Source: an uncultured Subdoligranulum sp. (lineage in GTDB: Bacteria; Bacillota_A; Clostridia; Oscillospirales; Ruminococcaceae). Taken from it: a stretch of 13,792 nt of DNA. The notes beneath the pieces were generated by a model, which did not search any database, had not been told where the DNA came from, and saw only the letters and a list, made by a program, of their open reading frames with translations. The stretch spans positions 1 through 13,792 of the forward strand of contig NZ_CALADU010000310.1 in assembly GCF_937890665.1 (NCBI RefSeq), read 5' to 3'. A program made the translations under genes and the position numbers. Of the stretch, positions 1 to 5,866 are shown one piece after another; the first letter of the stretch is position 1; the number at the start of each line of letters is the position of its first letter.

Positions 1-722
1 GGAGCCGCTACAACTACATAGACTACGAAATCGGCCATGGAAATGTGGAGGTGGGCTTCAGCTGTATCATAAAGCAGGGAGATGACTACCTCTACACTTT
101 CAGAATTGAACCCACAACAGGCGGTTCATTCTTTCGGATGCTGACAGAGGACCTGCGGTTGGACACCGGGCTGCTGGACACCTTCCTGCCCCTGATCAAA
201 GCCCACTACCTCGATTTTATCGACTGCTTTGAAGCAGACCCGTCAGAGGCGCTCCAGACAATCTGTGCCCCCTTTACCCAGCCGGAGGACTACAGCTGGT
301 GCATCCATGTGGACGAGCAGATGGTGGAACGGTACGGAACAGTGGAGCAGCTGGCGGAGTACCGCCGTCAGACGGAATTGCGCGGAACGCCGGAGCATAA
401 GGCAAAGAACGGGATGGGCTCGATGTTGTTCCATCTCTCCCACGCCAATGATGTGGATCAAGCCTGGGCCTCAAGCCGTACCAGAGAGGAACTGGACCAG
501 GTGGTGGAACCCTTTGTGCAGGCCAAGCGGCAGACAGGACGGTGGACACAGGAGGATGAGGCGGGCTATCAGCTCTACCAGCAGGAAACAGATCCGAAGA
601 AACGCACCTTTCGGGTATGGTATCTCATTGCCAATCCCCGGGGCCTGCCGAAAGAGTTTGTCCAGAAAGAACTGGAATTCCGGTGGAAGCTGTTCCCGGA
701 GAAGAAGGAGGAAAGCAAATGA
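1..722 (+). CDS. Hypothetical protein, 5' end outside window
   Basis: The reading frame is open from position 3 to a TGA at 720-722, giving at least 239 residues; it has no stop upstream, so the gene starts before the window. A GTG at 45 is an internal valine rather than a convincing start, since no ribosome binding site precedes it. The protein is acidic and soluble-looking, rich in aromatic residues, with no signal peptide or membrane segment in the visible part. I recognise no family. Its stop overlaps the next start by four bases (ATGA), so it is translationally coupled to the DUF4261-like gene. Function cannot be named from sequence alone; the WYL regulator two genes on suggests a regulated stress or defence cassette, but that is inference. 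Confidence 0.75.
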   Translation, partial: SRYNYIDYEIGHGNVEVGFSCIIKQGDDYLYTFRIEPTTGGSFFRMLTEDLRLDTGLLDTFLPLIKAHYLDFIDCFEADPSEALQTICAPFTQPEDYSWCIHVDEQMVERYGTVEQLAEYRRQTELRGTPEHKAKNGMGSMLFHLSHANDVDQAWASSRTREELDQVVEPFVQAKRQTGRWTQEDEAGYQLYQQETDPKKRTFRVWYLIANPRGLPKEFVQKELEFRWKLFPEKKEESK

Positions 723-1600
723 GCAATAAATTGTTCCAGCAGAACCTGGATGACAAAAAAGGCCACCAGCCCGGCGGCCCCTATCTCATTCAGATGCTAT
801 TTAAAGAGCCGGTGGACATGCCGGACAAAGAGAAAATGACTGCCGTAATGGGGAAACACATCGGATCAGCAGAGTGCTTCTGTTATGATAAGAAAATGGC
901 TGGCTTTGCCGCTCTGGATCATATAGCGGAATTTCAGGACGGCAAGTGCCCGGTACAGCTGATGGTGATGAAATGCGACAAGTTCAAGGGCAAAGGCTTT
1001 GATGCCTTTTTGCTGAGCCAGATGTGGGACTGCCAGGAAGACCGAGAGCGGATTTTCCGGGAGTGCCGGTATCAGGTGGTGGCCACCGATATGCTGGCTG
1101 CGGCGCTTCCGGCGCTGGAGCGGGCCAACCTGGACGCCGACTTCTTGGAGGCTCTGGCGGAGCTGTACCCCTCATGCGAAGCATTCTATTTCCAGAACTG
1201 CGGCAAGCTCCTGCTGGCGGAGGATGTGCGTTCCCATCAGATTGAAGGCTCGGATCGGTTCATCCGCTTTGGCGTCAATGTCCGATTCTTCAACATTGAG
1301 GGTACGGAGGATATGCTCATCGACACGGTGGGCATGAGCACCCTGTTCCTACCGGATCTCCAGTACCACTTCCACGATATGGACCCCAACTGGGTGGTAA
1401 ACCACGCCTACAATGTGGCGTCGTACATTCTGGCAAATGACAATCCCATTGAGGACGGGGAGACGGTGGATGGTGTGGAGGATGGCCAGATGAGCCGGGA
1501 TGTCCAGTGGAAATGCCGGTATGAGGACGCCCTGATCCAGCCGCCCAGAGCGGTGCTGGACATCAACATGGGAGAGTACGCGGCCGGGAACCGTGATTGA
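719..1600 (+). CDS. DUF4261-like domain protein
   Basis: A 293-residue protein. The ATG at 719 is chosen because GAAGAAGGAGG lies just upstream and the start overlaps the previous stop by four bases; the longer frame back to 617 would run deep into the preceding gene. The C-terminal part resembles the DUF4261 family: a segment with YPSCEAFYFQNCGKLLLAEDV (about residues 161-181), followed by a conserved region with the FRFGVNVRFF-like strand and the MSTLFLPDLQYHF motif. The family has no known biochemical role. The protein looks cytosolic, with no signal peptide or transmembrane segment. It sits in a tight apparent operon between an unknown protein and a WYL regulator. The family name is from memory and should be treated as likely, not certain. 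Confidence 0.7.
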   Translation: MSNKLFQQNLDDKKGHQPGGPYLIQMLFKEPVDMPDKEKMTAVMGKHIGSAECFCYDKKMAGFAALDHIAEFQDGKCPVQLMVMKCDKFKGKGFDAFLLSQMWDCQEDRERIFRECRYQVVATDMLAAALPALERANLDADFLEALAELYPSCEAFYFQNCGKLLLAEDVRSHQIEGSDRFIRFGVNVRFFNIEGTEDMLIDTVGMSTLFLPDLQYHFHDMDPNWVVNHAYNVASYILANDNPIEDGETVDGVEDGQMSRDVQWKCRYEDALIQPPRAVLDINMGEYAAGNRD

Positions 1601-1623
1601 CATCCACAACTGGAGGCATATTG

Positions 1624-2586
1624 ATGCAAAAGCAAAGCAATATCAGGATCTTGGAGATTTTGAAATATCTCTATCTTCGGACGGATGAGGAGCATCCCGT
1701 CACCGTAGCCGATATACTGGACTATCTCAATGGCAAGGGAATCCATGCGGTGCGACAGACAGTGTATGGGGATCTGCAGGACCTTATTTTAGCTGGTGTC
1801 GATATCGTAGTTACTAAGAGCACGCAAAACCAATATTTCATAGGTAACCGTTTGTTTGAGTATCCTGAATTAAAGATGCTGACGGATGCCGTTGCATCCT
1901 CCAAGGTCATATCGGCGGAAAAAACAAATGAACTCATCCAGAAACTCTGCCGGCTGACCAGCGAGGCAGAGGCCATGCAGCTTCGCCGGTTGGCGGCGAT
2001 TTCGAGCCGGATCAAACCACATAATGAGAAGGTCTATTACATCATCGATGGTGTCCAGAATGCCATCCTGGAAAACCGGCAGATCCAGTTCCAGTATTAT
2101 GAGTACACACAGCAGAAAGAGCGAGTTCTCAAGCATAACGGCTATTTTTATAAGCTGGACCCTTACGCCCTGGAATGGAAAAACGACCACTACTATCTGA
2201 TCGGATATTCCCACAAGCACCATGGCATGGCGCATTTCCGTGTGGATCGGCTGGCCGGAATTGAGATCCTGGAATCCACCTATGTGCCTCAACCTGATTT
2301 CGATGTAGCCGACTATACCAATAAGATGATCGATATGTTTGCGGCCGGTCATACTGTCCTCGTCGAACTCCTCTGTGAAAATCGGTTCATGAAAACAATC
2401 GTGGACGATTATGGAGAGGCCGTTCCCACACATCCATACGATAGTGAGCATTTTGTGGCTCAAATCGAAGTGAACCCCAGCGGGACCTTTTATGGATGGG
2501 TATTCAAGTTCATGGGCGGAGTCAAAATTACTGCTCCCCAGAAGTGCGTGGAGGAGATGGCGCGGATCGCCCGCACATTCCTGTAA
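1624..2586 (+). CDS. WYL-domain transcriptional regulator
   Basis: A 320-residue regulator. The N-terminal about 70 residues form a winged helix-turn-helix of the HTH_11/DeoR type (ILEILKYLYLRT ... VRQTVYGDLQDLILAGVDI). A WYL ligand-binding domain follows from about residue 140, with the motif YALEWKNDHYYLIGY (181-195; YYL replaces WYL) and HFRVDRL (204-210). A WCX-like tail completes the usual three-part layout and length. The ATG at 1624 is preferred over TTG 1597 because CTGGAGG lies 7 bases upstream and because the TTG would sit inside the previous gene's end. WYL regulators are known to sense nucleic acids or nucleotides and often control phage-defence and DNA-damage genes. Here the regulator closes an apparent operon and is followed by a strong terminator, so it may control its own cassette. 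Confidence 0.93.
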   Translation: MQKQSNIRILEILKYLYLRTDEEHPVTVADILDYLNGKGIHAVRQTVYGDLQDLILAGVDIVVTKSTQNQYFIGNRLFEYPELKMLTDAVASSKVISAEKTNELIQKLCRLTSEAEAMQLRRLAAISSRIKPHNEKVYYIIDGVQNAILENRQIQFQYYEYTQQKERVLKHNGYFYKLDPYALEWKNDHYYLIGYSHKHHGMAHFRVDRLAGIEILESTYVPQPDFDVADYTNKMIDMFAAGHTVLVELLCENRFMKTIVDDYGEAVPTHPYDSEHFVAQIEVNPSGTFYGWVFKFMGGVKITAPQKCVEEMARIARTFL

Positions 2587-2590
2587 CTGC

Positions 2591-2639
2591 GGGGCGAGGT
2601 GTTACGATAATTTAACACCTCGCCCCAATTTCTTTTTTA
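2591..2639 (+). terminator. Intrinsic terminator after the WYL gene
   Basis: A perfect 14-bp stem (GGGGCGAGGTGTTA with its complement at 2613-2626) and an 8-base loop begin 4 bases after the WYL stop codon. The stem is followed by AATTTCTTTTTT. It separates the first operon from the switch module. Confidence 0.93.
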
Positions 2640-2643
2640 CTCC

Positions 2644-2672
2644 TTGTATCGAACATTTGTACCAGTTATAAT
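2644..2672 (+). promoter_or_regulatory. Sigma-A promoter of the XRE/ImmA pair
   Basis: TTGTAT (2644-2649), a 17-base spacer and a perfect TATAAT (2667-2672). The spacer contains GAACATTTGTAC (2651-2662), one base away from the Gram-positive LexA box pattern GAAC-N4-GTTC, so LexA control is possible. The expected transcription start near 2679 lies just before the palindromic operator. Confidence 0.8.
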
Positions 2673-2683
2673 ATAAGCAAGAT

Positions 2684-2701
2684 GTTCGCAGCTGAGCGAA
2701 C
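2684..2701. promoter_or_regulatory. Palindromic operator, copy 1 (GTTCGC-N6-GCGAAC)
   Basis: A perfect inverted repeat of 6+6 bases with spacer AGCTGA lies just downstream of the -10 box of the XRE gene, where a bound repressor would block initiation. The same arms and spacing recur at 3792-3809 and nowhere else that I found. The natural ligand is the XRE protein encoded 25 bases downstream; that is inferred. Confidence 0.75.
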
Positions 2702-2725
2702 TAACCACAAGGGGAGGAATGCGAC

Positions 2726-3085
2726 ATGACCTTTGGGGCATTCATCGGGACAAGGCGCAAAGCGACCAAGCTGAATCTCCGAGACACAGCCAAATATCTC
2801 GGAATTGCTTATGGATACCTCTGCGACATTGAGCAAGGGCGGCGTCCCGCACCAGAAGGACAGTTTGTGGATCGAATTTCCTCCTTCCTGGAGCTGGACA
2901 AGCAGGAGCATGAATTGCTTTTGGATTTAGCCGCAGAGTCCAGACAATCTGTTCCTGCGGATCTGCCGGATTATATCCGAACTCATGATATTGTCCGGGC
3001 GGCCCTGAGAGTCGCAAAAGAAGTTGACGCTACGGATGAGGAATGGGCGGCATTTATGGAAATGTTGAAAAGCCGTCAAAGCTGA
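2726..3085 (+). CDS. XRE-family helix-turn-helix repressor (ImmR-like)
   Basis: A 119-residue protein with a Cro/C1-type HTH at about residues 5-60: FGAFIGTRRKATKLNLRDTAKYLGI, then YLCDIEQGRRPAP as recognition helix and following turn. The acidic C-terminal half (from about 60) would mediate dimerisation or contact with the protease. The ATG at 2726 has GGGGAGGAA 6 bases upstream. The gene sits behind a strong promoter and palindrome, and is followed 12 bases later by an ImmA/IrrE metalloprotease. In ICEBs1 (ImmR/ImmA) and Deinococcus (DdrO/IrrE) such pairs work as repressor and repressor-cleaving protease. By analogy this protein would keep the promoters next to the two palindromes off until it is inactivated. 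The pairing is visible; the cleavage is inferred. Confidence 0.92.
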   Translation: MTFGAFIGTRRKATKLNLRDTAKYLGIAYGYLCDIEQGRRPAPEGQFVDRISSFLELDKQEHELLLDLAAESRQSVPADLPDYIRTHDIVRAALRVAKEVDATDEEWAAFMEMLKSRQS

Positions 3086-3097
3086 GGAGGGATTTCC

Positions 3098-3712
3098 TTG
3101 TATGCGCCTAAGTACCGACTGGAAGCCATCGAAACCATCGGTCGAAAGATTCTGCTGGAATATGATCGCACACTGTTGGAAGGTCCTCCTCAGGCGATCC
3201 CAGTCGAAACGATCATTGAAACAAAGTTTAATCTGACTCTGGAGTACCATACCCTTCGCAAAAATGGGAGCGTCCTTGGAGAAACCATTTTTGATGACGG
3301 AGCAGCCATTTTATATGACCGAACAGAGAGGCAATACCGTTTGATTGCTGTGAAGGCTGGGACAATTTTGATTGATGAACGTCTCTGTATAGACAGGCTT
3401 CTTGGGAGAATGCGCTTTACCTGCGCTCATGAACTGGGACACTGGGTCCTGCACCAGAAATTATACTCTGGCACTGGCGATGTTGCGGCCTATGATGGTA
3501 AAACTTCCTCGGATGAAAGCTGTGGTTTCATTGAGCGGCAGGCAGATGCTCTTGCAACAGCCCTTTTAATGCCTATACCTCAAGTAAAAAAATGCTTTTA
3601 CCGTCTCCGTCCGGGCAAAAGCAAGGAGTGCTTGGTCACGGAAATGGCGCGGATCTTCCAAGTGTCAAAACAGGCAATGCGGATTCGGTTGGAAGTTCAT
3701 AATTTACTATAA
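3098..3712 (+). CDS. ImmA/IrrE-family metallopeptidase
   Basis: A 204-residue zinc protease-like protein. The gluzincin-type motif HELGH is at residues 111-115 (two zinc-binding histidines and the catalytic Glu), and FIERQADALATALLMP (about 144-159) supplies the third ligand, E146, as in the ImmA/IrrE family. The C-terminal segment (about 177-204) resembles the family's short helical tail. TTG 3098 is chosen as start because GAGGAGGG ends 6 bases before it and no in-frame ATG lies nearby. The gene is cotranscribed with the XRE repressor 12 bases upstream. Known relatives cleave their partner repressor after DNA damage or a cell signal, turning on element excision or stress genes; that is the likely role here. 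All active-site residues are present. Confidence 0.93.
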   Translation: MYAPKYRLEAIETIGRKILLEYDRTLLEGPPQAIPVETIIETKFNLTLEYHTLRKNGSVLGETIFDDGAAILYDRTERQYRLIAVKAGTILIDERLCIDRLLGRMRFTCAHELGHWVLHQKLYSGTGDVAAYDGKTSSDESCGFIERQADALATALLMPIPQVKKCFYRLRPGKSKECLVTEMARIFQVSKQAMRIRLEVHNLL

Positions 3713-3725
3713 GCTTGGCTTAGTA

Positions 3726-3756
3726 AGGCCCTCTTCCTTAAGAGGGCCTCCGGCTT
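3726..3756 (+). terminator. Terminator-like hairpin after the ImmA gene
   Basis: AGGCCCTCTT (3726-3735) pairs perfectly with AAGAGGGCCT (3740-3749) around a 4-base CCTT loop. Only a weak T tract follows (CCGGCTTTCAC), so termination may be partial. The 3' arm begins a 16-base sequence repeated at 4645-4660. Confidence 0.65.
3741..3756 (+). repeat. 16-bp direct repeat, copy 1 (second copy 4645-4660)
   Basis: The sequence AGAGGGCCTCCGGCTT is identical at 3741-3756 and 4645-4660. The two copies bracket the gene at 3828-4370 and the hairpin cluster after it. This could mark a module boundary or be shared regulatory DNA; I cannot tell which. Confidence 0.7.
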
Positions 3757-3791
3757 TCACAGTATTCGAAAAGTGTTTTGTTATCTTGTTT

Positions 3792-3809
3792 GTTCGCAAC
3801 TTAGCGAAC
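3792..3809. promoter_or_regulatory. Palindromic operator, copy 2 (GTTCGC-N6-GCGAAC)
   Basis: Same arms as at 2684-2701, with spacer AACTTA, ending 18 bases before the ATG of the next gene and just before its ribosome binding site. It links the downstream regulator to the XRE/ImmA switch. I see no strong -35/-10 pair next to it (TATCTT at 3782-3787 is the best -10 candidate), so the promoter may be weak or need an activator. Confidence 0.72.
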
Positions 3810-3827
3810 ATGGGAGGAGGAGAAAAA

Positions 3828-4370
3828 ATGCGGAAAGAGAGTGTCACTGTCCAAAAGTGCAAGAAACAGATGGCCTCCCTTGGATTTGATAGCCAGCTGG
3901 CCTACCATCGGGTAAAGCTGATCCTGAAGATCTATCGGGACGTGGTGTGGGTCCTCAGTGAGCGTGCAGAGGAGCTGCACGAATATGCATGGGAACTCGG
4001 AAACCGGGACGCTGATGCCGGCCTCTGCTATCTGGAAAACTTTGCCCCGAATATTGACCTCCAGGAATTTGAGGAAAAGGTCTGCTGCGTCATGGAGAGC
4101 CGCATGCTGGCCGATGTGATCGACCGAGCCCTGCTCCGCCTGAAACGGTATCCGGATCGTGGAGAACTCTATTATGAAATCCTGACCAAGCAATTCATCC
4201 ATCGCTTCAACAGCACAGAGAAGGAACTGCTGGACGAGCTGAACATGGAGCGGAGTGTTTTCTATGACCGAAAGCGCGAGGCGCTTTTCCTGTTTTCTGT
4301 CTGCCTGTTTGGATATGCGGTTCCGGAACTTCAAGAGGAGTTAGATGCCCCCCGACTGTTTCCCGACTAA
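3828..4370 (+). CDS. Putative sigma-region-4-like/ArpU-like regulator
   Basis: A 180-residue protein. ATG 3828 is chosen over TTG 3786 because GGGAGGAGGAG lies just upstream and the longer form would translate through the operator. The N-terminal two thirds are helical and charged with no recognised domain. The C-terminal segment (about residues 125-165), FNSTEKELLDELNMERSVFYDRKREALFLFSVCLFG, has the shape of the HTH of phage late-gene regulators (ArpU/RinA type) or sigma region 4: a helix, a short turn, and a basic second helix beginning SVFYDRKREA. There is no signal peptide or membrane segment. The upstream palindrome, shared with the XRE gene, suggests it is switched on when the repressor is lost and could then activate element genes. 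Family assignment is tentative. Confidence 0.8.
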   Translation: MRKESVTVQKCKKQMASLGFDSQLAYHRVKLILKIYRDVVWVLSERAEELHEYAWELGNRDADAGLCYLENFAPNIDLQEFEEKVCCVMESRMLADVIDRALLRLKRYPDRGELYYEILTKQFIHRFNSTEKELLDELNMERSVFYDRKREALFLFSVCLFGYAVPELQEELDAPRLFPD

Positions 4371-4422
4371 TTCCCGATGAAAAACCGACCCAATCCCTAC
4401 TCCCTTCCGACTTTGCCTCTGT

Positions 4423-4428
4423 TATACT
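4423..4428 (+). promoter_or_regulatory. Possible extended -10 promoter before the hairpin cluster
   Basis: TGTTATACT gives an extended -10 element (TATACT at 4423-4428 with TG one base upstream). No good -35 is found at 16-18 bases. A transcript starting near 4435 would run into the hairpins at 4474-4575 and end there, giving a short RNA of about 140 nt. Confidence 0.4.
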
Positions 4429-4473
4429 CGGTACAGTGGCAGGTATGCTCAAAAATGAATAACTTAACGAGTT

Positions 4474-4575
4474 AGAGGCCCCAGACGCTGAAAAGCATCT
4501 GGGGCCTCTTTGCTCCTGCCGCAATATGGCGGCAGGAGTATGCCGGGGACGCATTTCAGCGTCCCCGGCTTTTTT
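4474..4575 (+). ncRNA. Three-hairpin cluster ending in a terminator (possible small RNA)
   Basis: Three strong stems follow each other directly. The first has AGAGGCCCCAGA (4474-4485) pairing to TCTGGGGCCTCT (4498-4509) around a GAAA-capped tip. The second has CTCCTGCCGC (4513-4522) pairing to GCGGCAGGAG (4529-4538). The third has GCCGGGGACGC (4542-4552) pairing to GCGTCCCCGGC (4559-4569), followed by TTTTTT (4570-4575). The last is a textbook intrinsic terminator. The first two have no T run and are more than a terminator needs, so this may be the body of a small RNA or an attenuator leader. A 5-codon ORF (ATG 4445) precedes the hairpins but has no clear ribosome binding site. Confidence 0.5.
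4542..4575 (+). terminator. Intrinsic terminator
   Basis: A perfect 11-bp GC-rich stem with a 6-base loop is followed by six T. It ends any transcript from the 3828-4370 gene or from the possible promoter at 4423. Confidence 0.92.
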
Positions 4576-4644
4576 CTGCCCGGTACCAGGAGGGCCGGCG
4601 TGTTACAGGAGGGGTTTGCCCACTGCCAACACCCAAATCGGTGC

Positions 4645-4660
4645 AGAGGGCCTCCGGCTT
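4645..4660 (+). repeat. 16-bp direct repeat, copy 2
   Basis: AGAGGGCCTCCGGCTT, identical to 3741-3756. Its last three bases begin the hairpin at 4658-4691. Confidence 0.7.
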
Positions 4661-4691
4661 CTGAGATTTTGACTTTTCAAAATTTCAGAAG
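4658..4691 (+). promoter_or_regulatory. Hairpin/operator in the sigma-factor leader
   Basis: CTTCTGAGATTTTGA (4658-4672) pairs with TCAAAATTTCAGAAG (4677-4691) around CTTT, with all 15 positions paired (one G-U). It ends 4 bases before the ribosome binding site GGAGG (4696-4700). It could be an RNA switch on translation or a DNA palindrome bound by a regulator. A second small stem, CTGCC (4702-4706) with GGCAG (4711-4715), places the AUG start in or at its 4-base loop. Confidence 0.65.
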
Positions 4692-4708
4692 AAACGGAGG
4701 ACTGCCTC

Positions 4709-5131
4709 ATGGCAGAGGAAAGGAAATATCGTCTTAGAGTAGAGGGACATCTGGTAGAGGTCACAAAGGATGTTTATCTGACCTATTACCGAGTGGAACG
4801 TCACACCAAAACATTGGATGAGAAAGATGTCCGAAACGGAAAGGTCTCATACAGTGATTTGGATACGGAAGAAACCCTTGGAGAAGAAATGGTTCCAGAT
4901 CCTAATGCTGAGAGCGTGGAAGACAAAGCGGTTGGCAATATCCTACTGCAGGAACTGCGTCAGTGTTTGGCACAGCTCCCTCTGGAGGAGCAGAATCTGA
5001 TCCGTGCCTTGTATTTCGAGGAGCTGACGGAGCGTGAGTATGCCAAACAAATCAATATCTCGCAGAAGGCGGTGAATAAGCGCCGCCATAAAATTTTGAG
5101 TAAACTCCGGGCTTTGATGAAAATAAAATAA
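4709..5131 (+). CDS. Small sigma-70-family (region 4) sigma factor-like protein
   Basis: A 140-residue protein of the type commonly annotated as sigma-70 family factor in Clostridia mobile elements. The C-terminal part (about residues 83-137) is a sigma region 4 HTH: LRQCLAQLPLEEQNLIRALYF, then the ELTEREYAKQINISQKAVNKRRHKIL segment, whose recognition helix sits at QKAVNKRRHKI. The N-terminal part (YLTYYRVERHTKTLDEKD ... SDLDTEETLGEE) is typical of the same proteins and replaces a normal region 2. ATG 4709 has GGAGG 8 bases upstream. It is preceded by a strong hairpin and followed by a 13-bp stem-loop. In relatives such proteins act on element genes; the target promoters here are not known. 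The neighbouring large RNA is one possible target. Confidence 0.88.
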   Translation: MAEERKYRLRVEGHLVEVTKDVYLTYYRVERHTKTLDEKDVRNGKVSYSDLDTEETLGEEMVPDPNAESVEDKAVGNILLQELRQCLAQLPLEEQNLIRALYFEELTEREYAKQINISQKAVNKRRHKILSKLRALMKIK

Positions 5132-5142
5132 TTTTTTGGTTC

Positions 5143-5183
5143 TCAACCCCCTCACGAACTCGGCTTAGTAGTGAGGGGGTTGA
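5143..5183 (+). terminator. Stem-loop after the sigma-like gene
   Basis: TCAACCCCCTCAC (5143-5155) pairs perfectly with GTGAGGGGGTTGA (5171-5183) around a 15-base loop. No T run follows (ATTATCTCC), although ATTTTTTGG precedes the stem. It may be a weak terminator, an RNA stabilising end, or the first stem of the following structured RNA. Confidence 0.6.
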
Positions 5184-5189
5184 ATTATC

Positions 5190-5828
5190 TCCCCCCTCGG
5201 GTTCCTTGAAAACCGAATACCCAACCATCTGAATACCTTCCTGACGGGGCCCTTTGAAAAAGGGCGAGCGACTCCGGAGGATGCGCCAAGACTACCTGTA
5301 GATGCACAGCGCAAGGTTGCGAACGAAGACACCCATACATTTCTGTTCGGTTCTGACAACCAGGCTGACCTACATCTATCAACGACGGCCAAATAAGGTG
5401 CCGAGCGGTTCCATCCGTCCGCAAAACAGCCGATGGCAAACTGTTTCGCAATGACTCCGTCAGGGACAATGATACTTCCGTCCAGTCCCAGCCCCCACCG
5501 GAATGGGGATCAAGCAAGGAGGGCGGCCGACAGAGATCCTGCCGGGGGTGAGACTCCCATGACGCGGTGGAGCCAGCCGCGGTTCAGATGATTGCCCTGA
5601 AGAGCCGGTGCCGGCGGCACAGGCTTTTGCGCTTGGGGAAGTAGTGTCGAATACGAGCGCAGCCCGAGAAAGACAACACAAATGTGAAGTCTTAATATCA
5701 GAAGCCATGGGGACCGCTCTTGCCCCCTGCTTCAGTCTCCGGTTAATGAGGATCTTTTTACGATACGAATTCTAAATGAACACAGGAGAAATTGGAGTTA
5801 GTCAAGGGCGGGAGCGGTCCCTATTTTT
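5190..5828 (+). ncRNA. Candidate large structured non-coding RNA (~640 nt)
   Basis: No convincing gene lies between 5132 and 5866. Instead many short inverted repeats are packed together: GCCCTT/AAGGGC closed by a GAAA-like loop (about 5249-5264), TAGATG/CATCTA (5299-5379 area), AAACAG/CTGTTT (5424-5445), GGGAC/GTCCC (5463-5489), CCCC/GGGG (5493-5508), CGCGG/CCGCG (5563-5581), AGCC-GGTGCC/GGCAC-GGCT (5602-5625), AAGAC/GTCTT with an inner CACA/TGTG (5669-5692). The 3' end is a 16-bp long-range stem (5710-5725 with 5806-5821) followed by TATTTTT. Size and ornateness recall the ROOL, GOLLD and OLE classes of large bacterial RNAs, which also occur in phages and mobile elements, but I cannot match it to any. 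Group II intron domain V and an intron-encoded protein were not found. The 5' end and strand are inferred from the terminator. Confidence 0.5.
5710..5828 (+). terminator. Long-range terminator stem before mazF
   Basis: GGGACCGCTCTTGCCC (5710-5725) pairs over its full 16 bases with GGGCGGGAGCGGTCCC (5806-5821), using two G-U pairs. The stem is followed by TATTTTT. The 80-base insert carries a further TCTCC/GGAGA pairing. It lies 39 bases before the mazF start, so read-through here would set toxin expression. Confidence 0.65.
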
Positions 5829-5866
5829 GTGGTATTAAGCCGCAACTTATTAAGGAGGTGTATCTC

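Noticed and set aside
4510..4737. 75-residue plus-strand frame over the terminator and the sigma leader
   Set aside because: It crosses an intrinsic terminator and a leader hairpin and overlaps the well-supported gene at 4709; composition is not gene-like.
5185..5517. 110-residue minus-strand reading frame, and two more nearby
   Set aside because: No ribosome binding site or recognisable domain, Ser/Pro/Gly/Arg-rich composition typical of chance frames in GC-rich DNA, and they lie in the structured non-coding stretch.
5776..5838. 20-codon frame (ATG 5776) just before mazF as a MazE candidate
   Set aside because: Far too short for MazE, no ribosome binding site, and it runs through the terminator stem.
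5190..5866. Group II intron or IStron-like remnant
   Set aside because: No domain V-like hairpin, no reverse transcriptase or TnpB/IscB gene, and no clear intron ends seen.
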